Position numbers and translations under genes: made by a program. A stretch of 6,083 nucleotides of DNA. It comes from Acidobacteriota bacterium. GTDB taxonomy: Bacteria; Acidobacteriota; Terriglobia; Terriglobales; Acidobacteriaceae. The stretch covers positions 1 through 6,083 of the forward strand of contig JAJXUS010000136.1 in NCBI GenBank assembly GCA_021782675.1, written 5' to 3'. The notes under the pieces were generated by a model. It saw only the letters and a list, made by a program, of their open reading frames with translations, did not search any database and was not told the origin of the DNA. Numbering within the stretch: the first letter of the stretch is position 1; each line of letters begins with the position of its first letter. Of this stretch, positions 1 to 5,932 are shown in pieces.

Positions 1-476
1 TTCTTCCGCTGCTGATTCTGCTGATCGCCTATGCCATCGACTTTGGCTATTTCTTTTTTGTGGCGGTAAATCTGGCAACAGCCACGCGGGGAGCGGCGGA
101 GTACTCCGTGCAAGGCTATAACGCGCCGGGACAGACGAGCCTGCCACCTGCCGGGCCAATGTCGAACTCCGCCTCGATTGCCGGACTGGCCTCTGCTGAT
201 CTCGCAGGTCTGGCGTCCTATGCAACGGCCACGTCGGTGCAGGTCTGCACGAAGCAGATCGGCGTCACCAGCAATGGAGTGGCGGAGTGCACGGCGTACG
301 GCAGCTCTGGAGGCAGCTACACGCCAGCCCGGGATCCGGAGGCGCCGACCTTCGTGCTGCAGCGGGTGGACGTCACGTACACGGTTCAGCCGCCGATTCC
401 ACTGCACTTTTTTTCTTTGCCACTGCTGCCGGCGCTGAACTTCCACCGGCAGGTATCCATGCGCGCGCTGGACTGA
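1..476 (+). CDS. TadE-like pilus assembly protein (5' end outside window)
   Basis: This is the 3' part of a TadE-family (PF07811-like) minor pseudopilin of an Flp/Tad pilus apparatus, read in the frame starting at base 3. The visible 157 residues begin inside a hydrophobic segment (LPLLILLIAYAIDFGYFFF), followed by a VNLATATRGAAEYSV stretch that matches the TadE consensus of a membrane helix, then an 'A..GA.Y' motif after which the chain is extracytoplasmic. The middle is rich in Ala/Ser/Gly with two cysteines (VQVC and AECT) that could form a disulfide. The C-terminal stretch (VDVTYTV...PLHFF...VSMRAL) is the usual beta-strand ending of TadE proteins. The start codon and any prepilin cleavage site lie upstream of the window; the in-frame GTG at 60 is inside the membrane segment and is not the real start. 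The stop is TGA at 474-476. It is followed after 16 nt by a second TadE-like gene. Family assignment is good; the exact pilus role is inferred. Confidence 0.8.
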   Translation, partial: LPLLILLIAYAIDFGYFFFVAVNLATATRGAAEYSVQGYNAPGQTSLPPAGPMSNSASIAGLASADLAGLASYATATSVQVCTKQIGVTSNGVAECTAYGSSGGSYTPARDPEAPTFVLQRVDVTYTVQPPIPLHFFSLPLLPALNFHRQVSMRALD

Positions 477-492
477 TGACGAGGCCGACATC

Positions 493-957
493 GTGATGCG
501 TCAAATTTTTCGCTCCAGAAATCTTCGGCGAATCCGTCAGGACGATGGCTCCATGCTGCTGGAGACCGCGCTCTGCATGCTCGTGATTATTCCAGCGGTG
601 CTGTGGATGCTGGAGCTCTCCATGCTGATCTACACCTGGAACATCCTGAGTAATGCGGCGCGGCAAGGCGTGCGGTATGCGGAGGTTCATGGCGCGGACA
701 GCAGCCTGTGCAGCGGCCCCAGCAGTGGATGCTCCGATCCATCGGCGGCCAATGTGGTCGCCCAAGTGCAGCAGTATGCGGCGATGTCGTATCACAATCT
801 GTCGCAGATGAACGTCACGGTGTCGTATCCGGATGGCAGCTCGGCGCCGCCGTCGCGGGTGATGGTTTCGCTGCAGTACACCTATGTTCCCTATTTGCAA
901 CTGCCGGGGATTGCTCGTCCCCTGAATGTCACTGCGGAGGGCCGCATTGTTTTCTAA
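493..957 (+). CDS. TadE-like minor pseudopilin
   Basis: A complete TadE-family protein of about 153 residues, probably a minor pseudopilin of a Tad/Flp pilus. Two adjacent starts exist: GTG at 493 and ATG at 496. A GAGG at 481-484 stands 8 nt before the GTG and 11 nt before the ATG, so the choice is open and changes one residue. Numbering from the ATG, a basic leader (many Arg, residues 1-15) ends in DDG, followed by SMLLE and a hydrophobic helix to about residue 46. This G|SMLLE arrangement (Gly18, Glu23 at +5) matches the cleavage and assembly motif of Flp-type prepilins and TadE/TadF pseudopilins cut by TadV-type peptidases. Next comes NAARQGVRYAEVHG, the conserved TadE block, and then a short exported domain with two cysteines (LCSG, GCSD) and a beta-rich end (VMVSLQYTYVPYLQLPG). 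The gene overlaps the next one by 11 nt if that gene starts at the TTG at 947. Confidence 0.85.
   Translation: MMRQIFRSRNLRRIRQDDGSMLLETALCMLVIIPAVLWMLELSMLIYTWNILSNAARQGVRYAEVHGADSSLCSGPSSGCSDPSAANVVAQVQQYAAMSYHNLSQMNVTVSYPDGSSAPPSRVMVSLQYTYVPYLQLPGIARPLNVTAEGRIVF
936..941 (+). promoter_or_regulatory. Shine-Dalgarno that decides the TadG-like gene start
   Basis: GGAGGG lies inside the last codons of the preceding TadE-like gene, with a 5-nt spacer before an in-frame TTG at 947. The alternative ATG at 926 has no purine-rich sequence at a suitable distance and would need a 32-nt overlap. The site therefore favours the TTG start and an 11-nt overlap, which suggests translational coupling. Confidence 0.6.
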
Positions 958-2650
958 CAGACGCCGCCGCTGCGCCCCGCAAGCCGTGCCCTGCTTTGCG
1001 AACGGCTCGGGCGAATGCGGCCAGATCATCGTCTCGCTGGTCATGATGCTGGCGCTGGTCCTGCTGGCCATGGCGGGCTTTGCCGTGGATCTGACCAACC
1101 TCTGGTCCCATCGGCAATCTGCGCAGACTGCTGCGGACGCCGCCTGTCAGGCGGGCGCAATGGACATGGCCGCCACTATTGCCGGAGAAAATCTGCCGTC
1201 GATGGGTTTCACGCCGGGCACGTCGGGCAACTGTGCCACAAATAGCGGGGCCGGCAGCATCTGCTTTTACGCCAGCGCCAACGGCTACGCGGGTGCTGGC
1301 CTGAACAATGGACCGTCCAACGCTGTCTCCTGGACCTTCCCGGCATCCGTGGCCGGAGTAACGGCGCCCCCGAGCACCGTCACTTCGTATCCGTTCCTGA
1401 AAGTCTCCATTACAGAGAATGTCCCCACGCATTTTCTCTTTGCCGCAACCGGCTCCAATCTTCATCCGGTGTCTGCCTCCTGCACCTGCGGGCTGATCCA
1501 GGAAAAGGAGGCTGCGCCGATGGTGGTGCTGAGTCCCTCGGCGTCCGGAGCCTTTTATTACACTGGCGGCGGAACGCTGACAATCGTTGGCGGCCCGCAG
1601 CGATCGCTGCAGGTCAACTCCACCAGTGCGACCGCCATCAACTGCTCTCCATCCGGATTGATTAACACCAGCGCCGGAGGACCCAAGGGGACAGGCTCCG
1701 ATGTTGCCGTTGCCGGCGGCCCGACAACGGCCCCTACACAGTGCTATGGCGGCGGCTTCAACGGCGGCTCCACTGGAACATGGCATGGCCCGGTGCTGCC
1801 CATTCCTGACCCCTACGGCTCCGTCGGCCCCCCGATATCGGTCCGCTCTCTCAAGCCAGCCAGCGGTACCAGCGGAATCCAGGTGAGCCACGCGAGTAGT
1901 CTTTCCTCCGCCGGGCAGGACGGTTGTCCGGATACGAAATACCCCTGCATCGAGATGTCTCCCGGCTATTATCCCAACGGGATTACCACCGACGGGTACC
2001 AGACCTACATCTTTCTGCCCGGTATCTATTACCTGGGCGCATCCCTGAATGCAGGCGGCAGCGCGACCCTGCGCATGGCCACACCGTGCAAACCCTCCTG
2101 CAGTCCACTGTCCACGCAGGTCGGCCAGCAGACCGACGGCGTCATGTTCTACTTCTATTCCGGTTCCATCAACATCAGCGGCTGTTCGGGCTGCGTCAGC
2201 ACGAAGGATCCTCTTATTCCGGTCCAGTCCACGGCGCTCACCTGCGACGGCAGTGCGCCCAGCAGCGCGCTGAACATGCCCTCCACGCTCAACGGAAACG
2301 TCCTGATCGCGCAGTGCACGGCCAACGGCACGTACTGGGATACGGGCGGCGACACGTCGGACGCGCGTGGCAACCCCGGTGTCCGTGGGCTGCTGATTTA
2401 TCAAGACCACGCCGATACGACTGAGCCGATCTTCACCGGCTCTGGCTCCCTATCGTTTTCTGGCGCGCTTTACTTTCACTCCAGCAGCTATACAGATCTG
2501 CTGAGCCTGGATGGCGGCTCGAGCAGCGGCACGTTTGTGATTGGAGAAATCGTTGCCGATCAGGTGAGCCTGACCGGAAGTGGCGCGATCAATCTCGCGC
2601 TGAATCCTACGCCCTCCGTCGATCTGACCAAGGTGGCCATGCTGCAGTAA
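947..2650 (+). CDS. TadG-like (Tad domain) pilus-associated surface protein
   Basis: A 567-residue protein if translation starts at the TTG at 947; ATG 926 would add seven residues but lacks a ribosome site. After a basic N-terminus (four Arg at 5-8), the block ECGQIIVSLVMMLALVLL (about 23-40) through GFAVDLTNLW and QTAADAACQAGA (60-71) is the classical Tad/TadG N-terminal signature (PF13400-like): one membrane helix, then 'AVDL' and a 'Q.AADAA..AGA' stretch. The remaining ~500 residues should be outside the membrane. They are rich in Gly, Ser and Thr and contain about 15 cysteines, some in close pairs (SCTCG, CKPSC, CSGC). Around 355-410 is an 'FLPGIYYLG...GVMFYFYSGS' pattern, and around 480-550 a 'GLLIYQD...GSGSLSFSGALYF...ADQVSLTGSGAI' pattern, as in TadG-type proteins whose exported part looks like short repeated beta-strands. 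I see no VWA/MIDAS motif. Likely role: surface-exposed partner or adhesin of the Tad pilus. It is the last gene of the plus-strand cluster and meets a minus-strand gene end to end. Confidence 0.8.
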   Translation: MFSNRRRRCAPQAVPCFANGSGECGQIIVSLVMMLALVLLAMAGFAVDLTNLWSHRQSAQTAADAACQAGAMDMAATIAGENLPSMGFTPGTSGNCATNSGAGSICFYASANGYAGAGLNNGPSNAVSWTFPASVAGVTAPPSTVTSYPFLKVSITENVPTHFLFAATGSNLHPVSASCTCGLIQEKEAAPMVVLSPSASGAFYYTGGGTLTIVGGPQRSLQVNSTSATAINCSPSGLINTSAGGPKGTGSDVAVAGGPTTAPTQCYGGGFNGGSTGTWHGPVLPIPDPYGSVGPPISVRSLKPASGTSGIQVSHASSLSSAGQDGCPDTKYPCIEMSPGYYPNGITTDGYQTYIFLPGIYYLGASLNAGGSATLRMATPCKPSCSPLSTQVGQQTDGVMFYFYSGSINISGCSGCVSTKDPLIPVQSTALTCDGSAPSSALNMPSTLNGNVLIAQCTANGTYWDTGGDTSDARGNPGVRGLLIYQDHADTTEPIFTGSGSLSFSGALYFHSSSYTDLLSLDGGSSSGTFVIGEIVADQVSLTGSGAINLALNPTPSVDLTKVAMLQ

Positions 2651-3166
2651 TCACGCAGCGCGCCGCGGCTTGCGCAGGGCAAATACGATGGCCAGCAGCG
2701 GCGGCGCCAGCAGCACTCCCCAGAACGGGATGATAATCCCCAGCACAATCGGGCCAAAGATCGACGCCCAGATGGGGACGCGGTTCGCCCGCTTCATCAG
2801 CCAGGGCTGCAGCAGCAGTTGATCGATCACGACAATGGCCGCATACAGACACAGCAGCAGCGCGAACGATTCCCACCCACCGTCCGTAAACAGCAGGCTG
2901 AGCGCCGGACCAATCAGCGCCAGCATGCCGCCAATGTTGGGCACAAACTGCGCGAAAGCGCCGATCAACGCCCACAGCGGCGCCCAGGGTACATGCAGCA
3001 CCCACAGACCCACCAGCCAAAGCAGACCCACCAGCAGCGCATCCAGGGTCGTGGCGCGCCACCAGTTCAGCAGCGCACTGCCGGCCGTGGCCAGAACGCG
3101 GTCTGGCGCGGGCGCGGGCGTTGGCTGGGCCGGCAGATTCTGCGGATTGTATGGACCGGATTTCAT
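2651..3166 (-). CDS. Half-length AI-2E family membrane protein
   Basis: A 171-residue integral membrane protein matching the C-terminal half of the AI-2E/YdiK/PerM family (PF01594-like). The first ~30 residues are a proline-rich soluble tail ([15 protein letters not shown]). Next come [21 protein letters not shown] (about 37-57), a second hydrophobic stretch with [20 protein letters not shown] (74-93), a helix at 99-118 ending in [15 protein letters not shown] (117-131), and a last hydrophobic region with [19 protein letters not shown] (148-166). The 'vP.iG' and 'lQP.lM......P' elements are hallmarks of the family. Full-length members are roughly 350 residues with about eight helices, so the N-terminal half is absent. 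The ATG at 3166 is chosen because any longer reading would run antisense through purQ; no clear Shine-Dalgarno is visible. The stop abuts the TadG-like stop with no gap. Family members export varied small molecules or ions; the substrate here is unknown. It could be a genuine short homologue or an eroded paralogue. Confidence 0.75.
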   Translation of the reverse strand: MKSGPYNPQNLPAQPTPAPAPDRVLATAGSALLNWWRATTLDALLVGLLWLVGLWVLHVPWAPLWALIGAFAQFVPNIGGMLALIGPALSLLFTDGGWESFALLLCLYAAIVVIDQLLLQPWLMKRANRVPIWASIFGPIVLGIIIPFWGVLLAPPLLAIVFALRKPRRAA

Positions 3167-3225
3167 GCGGGCGTGACCGATGCGACCGTAAATACCTGAA
3201 CGCCCGGCTGATAAACTGGAGACAA
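3167..3225. promoter_or_regulatory. Divergent intergenic region (AI-2E-like / purQ)
   Basis: These 59 nt separate two divergently transcribed genes and so must carry, or partly carry, promoters for both unless these extend into the coding regions. The AT-richer blocks are at 3189-3194 (TAAATA) and 3211-3216 (ATAAAC), the only plausible -10-like sequences. No convincing -35 partner is visible for either strand. GGAG at 3218-3221 is the ribosome site of purQ. No PurR-type operator or purine riboswitch aptamer is recognisable. Confidence 0.3.
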
Positions 3226-3924
3226 ATGAAATTTGGCGTGCTCGTGTTTCCCGGCTCGAATTGCGATCAGGATACGTTTCATGTGCTCTCCGCAGTGGCT
3301 GGCCAGCCGGTAACATTTCTTTGGCATGAAAGCTCCAGCCTGGAAGACTGTGACGCGATCGTTGTGCCCGGCGGCTTTGCCTATGGGGATTATCTTCGTA
3401 CCGGCGCCATCGCGCACTTCTCTCCCATTATGCAGTCGGTCAAGCGGTTTGCAGCTTCCGGCGGGCTGGTGCTGGGCATCTGCAATGGCTTCCAGATTCT
3501 TACGGAAAGCGGACTGCTGCCGGGCGCACTGATGCGCAACGCTGGCCTGAAATATGTCTGCCGCCAGCTCTTTATTCGCGTGGAGACCGCGGACTCGCCC
3601 TTTACGCAGCAGACGCATACGGGCGACGTGCTGAAGGTTCCCATCGGCCACATGGAAGGCAACTACTTCTGCGACGATGCCACGCTGCAGCAACTGGAGC
3701 AGCAGCAGCGCATTGCCTTCCGCTACTGCGAACCGGACGGTTCCCTCACCGCCGCTGCCAATCCCAACGGCTCTCGCAGCAACATCGCCGGCGTATTGAA
3801 TGAAGGCCGCAATGTGCTCGGTATGATGCCGCATCCCGACCGTTCCAGCGAGCTGCTTCTGGGTTCCAGGGACGGGCGGCTCATCTTCGATTCCATGATT
3901 GCGGCGCTGACGGCGCGGGTCTAG
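3226..3924 (+). CDS. purQ: Phosphoribosylformylglycinamidine synthase subunit PurQ
   Basis: PurQ is the glutaminase subunit of FGAM synthase. It frees ammonia from glutamine for PurL, with PurS as third partner, in step four of de novo purine synthesis in the cytoplasm. The 232-residue protein is near the usual family length and aligns along its whole length: [15 protein letters not shown] at the N-terminus, [18 protein letters not shown] (47-63, with the oxyanion-region glycines), [18 protein letters not shown] with nucleophile Cys86, RNAGLKYVC (104-112), the EGNYFCD block (144-150), NPNGS (179-183), and GMMPHPDRS with catalytic His203. The triad acid is Asp205 where most family members have Glu, a conservative change. 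ATG 3226 is preceded by GGAG with a 4-nt spacer, and the protein starts exactly like known PurQ. No purS or purL is present in the window, so the other subunits must be encoded elsewhere. The next gene begins 4 nt after the stop. Confidence 0.97.
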   Translation: MKFGVLVFPGSNCDQDTFHVLSAVAGQPVTFLWHESSSLEDCDAIVVPGGFAYGDYLRTGAIAHFSPIMQSVKRFAASGGLVLGICNGFQILTESGLLPGALMRNAGLKYVCRQLFIRVETADSPFTQQTHTGDVLKVPIGHMEGNYFCDDATLQQLEQQQRIAFRYCEPDGSLTAAANPNGSRSNIAGVLNEGRNVLGMMPHPDRSSELLLGSRDGRLIFDSMIAALTARV

Positions 3925-3928
3925 CGCG

Positions 3929-4738
3929 ATGTTCGATGTCCATCATCACCTGCTCTTCGGCCTGGACGATGGCTCGCCCGATCTCGAAACCTCCCTCGCC
4001 ATGGCGGAGATGGCCGTCGAAGACGGCATCACGCACGTCGTCTGCACCCCCCACGCCAACAGTGAGTATCCATACTCGCCGGATCAGAATGCCGAGCGGC
4101 TGGCGCAGTTACGCGCCCGCCTACAGGACCGCCTGACGCTCGGCATCGGCTGCGACTTTCACTTGAGCTATGACAATATCGAGTCGGCGCTGGATCATCC
4201 CACGCGCTACTCCATCAACGGCGGCCGCTACCTGCTGGTGGAGTTCCCGGACTTCGGCATCCCCCGCAACATCGGCTCAAGCTTTCATGAGCTGCAGGTC
4301 GCGGGCCTCGTGCCCATCATCACGCACCCGGAGCGCAACCTGACGCTGATGCAGCAGATTGAGCGGATGAGCGAATGGGTGGAGATGGGCTGCCTGGTGC
4401 AGGTCACCGCCGCCTCCGTGCTGGGCCGCTTCGGCAAAGGCCCACAGCGCATCGCGCGGCAGTTGCTCGACCTGCAATGGGTGCACATGCTGGCGACGGA
4501 CGCCCACAATCTGACGTCGCGCCCGCCGAAGCTCCGCGAAGCCTGCGAGTGGATTGCCGGAAAGTACGGCAAGGATGAGGCAGAGCGCCTGTGCGTCCGC
4601 AATCCGGGCCACATTTTCAAAAACCTGCCGCTCGAAGAACAGCCCGCCCCGCGACAGCTTGGCGCAGAAAAAGAGCCACCGCCAAAACGGCGGTGGCTCG
4701 GATTGTTCTCGCGCGGCAACAGCCGCGACCAAGACTAG
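3929..4738 (+). CDS. CpsB/YwqE-like PHP-family protein-tyrosine phosphatase
   Basis: A 269-residue member of the PHP-fold CpsB/CapC/YwqE family, manganese-type metal-dependent phosphatases that dephosphorylate bacterial tyrosine kinases (BY-kinases) controlling capsule or exopolysaccharide synthesis. Metal-site motifs are visible in order: DVHHHLLFGLDDG (His5, His7, Asp13/Asp14), TPHAN (His42), LVEFPDFG (Glu105), IITHPERN (His133) and LATDAHN (Asp191, His193). The GCDFHL segment at 74-79 has Asp76 where relatives often carry Glu. From about residue 233 an extra Pro/Arg-rich polar tail follows the catalytic domain, making the protein longer than the roughly 245-255 residues usual for the family. 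Residues 249-257 of this tail are encoded by a perfect inverted repeat (see terminator). The start is ATG 3929, 4 nt after the purQ stop, with no good Shine-Dalgarno, which suggests translational coupling to purQ. No cognate BY-kinase or Wzx/Wzy gene is in the window. The true substrate is inferred from family. Confidence 0.9.
   Translation: MFDVHHHLLFGLDDGSPDLETSLAMAEMAVEDGITHVVCTPHANSEYPYSPDQNAERLAQLRARLQDRLTLGIGCDFHLSYDNIESALDHPTRYSINGGRYLLVEFPDFGIPRNIGSSFHELQVAGLVPIITHPERNLTLMQQIERMSEWVEMGCLVQVTAASVLGRFGKGPQRIARQLLDLQWVHMLATDAHNLTSRPPKLREACEWIAGKYGKDEAERLCVRNPGHIFKNLPLEEQPAPRQLGAEKEPPPKRRWLGLFSRGNSRDQD
4664..4699 (-). terminator. Rho-independent terminator of the GT2 gene, inside the phosphatase CDS
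   Basis: A perfect 11-bp GC-rich inverted repeat, GAGCCACCGCC (4673-4683) and GGCGGTGGCTC (4689-4699), is separated by a 5-nt loop. Read on the minus strand, the stem is followed at once by TTTTTCT, the classical intrinsic terminator form. It starts about 40 nt downstream of the GT2 stop codon, so it should end that transcript. Read on the plus strand, the stem is followed by GGATTGTTCTC rather than a T run, so it should not stop the purQ-phosphatase transcript strongly. The same bases encode EPPPKRRWL in the phosphatase tail. Confidence 0.85.
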
Positions 4739-4739
4739 G

Positions 4740-5726
4740 TTATTCGCCGCGCAGAATGCTCGGCTCTTCCGGAGCGTTCAGCCGCACCACGCGGTCGATC
4801 GCATAGGGCGAGCGTGACTGACTCTGGTAGAAGTGCCGCACCTGCAGCTCCCCGATCAGCCCGATGGCCAGCAGTTGAATGCCCGCCAGAATCATTACGC
4901 CCGCGATCACAAACATCGGCCCGTGCTGATCCATGACATGCTGCGCCGTGAAGACCTTCAACAGCAGCAGCCACAGCGACAATCCGGCTCCGCCAAAGAC
5001 GCCCAGCGCCCCCAGCGTGCCAAAGAAGTGCATCGGCCGCGACATGTATTTGAGCAGGAAGCGGATCGTGATCAGATCGAAGAAGACGCGGAAGGTGCGC
5101 GAGATGCCGTAGTGGCTTTTGCCGCGCTCGCGGTTCACATTCTTGATGGGAATTTCGCAGATCGACGCGCCGTGCCACGAGGCCAGCGCCGGGATGAAAC
5201 GGTGCATTTCGCCGTAAAGCGGGATGCTGTGAATCACTTCCCGGCGGTACGCCTTGTAGGTGGTGCCAAAGTCGTGGATGTTGACGCCCGACAGCTTGGC
5301 CATCAGCCAGTTGGCGCAGCGGGAGGGAATGCGGCGCATCACAAAGTTGTCGATGCGCTCCTTGCGCCAGCCGCTGACCACGTCATAGCCCTCTTCCAGC
5401 CGCGCCAGGAAGTTCGGAATCTCCGCCGGATCGTGCTGCAGGTCGCCATCCATCGCCAGAATAAAATCGCCCTGCGCGTGGTCAAAGCCGGCGGCCAGGG
5501 CGCTGGTCTGGCCAAAGTTGCGGCGCAGCTTGATGACCATCACGCGGCTGTCCACCGCGGTGATCTCCTCCAGCAGCCGGTACGTCCGGTCCGACGAGCC
5601 GTCGTCCACAAAAATCAGCTCAAAGGACTCACCCACCTGCTCCATGACCGCCTTCAGCTGGTCGTAGAGCGCGGTGACGTTTTCTTCCTCATTGTGGAAC
5701 GGAACGACGACGGAATATTTGGGCAT
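4740..5726 (-). CDS. Membrane-anchored GT2 glycosyltransferase (DPM1/GtrB/ArnC-like)
   Basis: A 328-residue family 2 glycosyltransferase of the polyprenyl-phosphate sugar synthase type, which moves a sugar from a nucleotide donor to a polyprenyl phosphate on the cytoplasmic membrane face. The GT-A domain shows YSVVVPFHNEEENV (4-17), FVDDGSSDRT (39-48, nucleotide-binding Asp41/Asp42), LRRNFGQTSALAAGFDHA (67-84), AMDGDLQHDP (91-100, the DxD metal site Asp93/Asp95), DFGTTYKAYRREV (152-164) and NRERGKSHYG (198-207), all typical of the DPM1-like branch. Two C-terminal membrane helices follow (about 234-258 and 270-292), with the GLIGEL motif near 289-294 that marks GtrB/ArnC relatives. ATG at 5726 is preferred; an in-frame TTG at 5732 would add two residues. 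No Shine-Dalgarno is visible upstream. The stop lies one base from the convergent phosphatase stop. The likely role is lipid-linked sugar supply for surface glycan, LPS or glycoprotein modification; donor sugar and lipid are unknown. Confidence 0.92.
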   Translation of the reverse strand: MPKYSVVVPFHNEEENVTALYDQLKAVMEQVGESFELIFVDDGSSDRTYRLLEEITAVDSRVMVIKLRRNFGQTSALAAGFDHAQGDFILAMDGDLQHDPAEIPNFLARLEEGYDVVSGWRKERIDNFVMRRIPSRCANWLMAKLSGVNIHDFGTTYKAYRREVIHSIPLYGEMHRFIPALASWHGASICEIPIKNVNRERGKSHYGISRTFRVFFDLITIRFLLKYMSRPMHFFGTLGALGVFGGAGLSLWLLLLKVFTAQHVMDQHGPMFVIAGVMILAGIQLLAIGLIGELQVRHFYQSQSRSPYAIDRVVRLNAPEEPSILRGE

Positions 5727-5734
5727 ACGCAACC

Positions 5735-5740
5735 AGTATA
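5735..5740 (-). promoter_or_regulatory. Possible -10 element of the GT2 gene
   Basis: On the minus strand TATACT (5 of 6 matches to TATAAT) lies 8 nt before the ATG at 5726, after a T-rich stretch. Transcription would then begin at or next to the start codon, giving a leaderless or nearly leaderless mRNA, consistent with the lack of a Shine-Dalgarno. No good -35 hexamer is seen at 16-18 nt, so this is tentative. Confidence 0.3.
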
Positions 5741-5842
5741 TAAAAAGACGGTCCGCAGCCGCCGTTGGTGAGCAAGGTACCCGCCCGCCGGTCCCATCCG
5801 GAGCGCCGCTGTGATAGATTCAGAGTTTCGGCAAGCTTCCAC

Positions 5843-5932
5843 GGACAGGTGGCCGAGTGGCTGAAGGCGCACGCTTGGAAAGCGTGTTTACCTTTACTGG
5901 TAACGTGGGTTCGAATCCCACCCTGTCCGCCA
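5843..5932 (+). tRNA. tRNA-Ser (anticodon GGA)
   Basis: A complete class II (long variable arm) serine tRNA reading UCC and UCU. The acceptor stem GGACAGG (5843-5849) pairs perfectly with CCTGTCC (5922-5928), followed by discriminator G5929 and an encoded CCA (5930-5932). The D arm carries GGCCGAGTGGCTGAAGGC (5851-5868). The anticodon stem CACGC/GCGTG encloses the loop TTGGAAA, with anticodon GGA at 5877-5879. The variable arm forms a 5-bp stem TTACC (5888-5892) with GGTAA (5899-5903), and the T arm is GTGGG-TTCGAAT-CCCAC (5905-5921). All arms pair without mismatch, so the gene appears functional. The upstream promoter is unclear; TAGATT at 5815-5820 is a weak -10 candidate. No hairpin with a T run follows in the remaining 151 nt. 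Confidence 0.97.

Noticed and set aside
929..2410. 493-residue minus-strand open frame opposite the TadG-like gene
   Set aside because: Low-complexity Arg/Gly/Ala-rich translation with no motif, fully antisense to a gene with a clear Tad domain and ribosome site; a GC-driven shadow.
2583..2600. Inverted repeat GCGCGA/TCGCGC with a 6-nt loop near the end of the TadG-like gene
   Set aside because: Short stem with no T run on either strand, so not a convincing terminator for either convergent gene.
4833..5771. 312-residue plus-strand open frame opposite the GT2 gene
   Set aside because: His/Gln/Arg-rich antisense translation without domains; the minus-strand frame shows all GT2 motifs.
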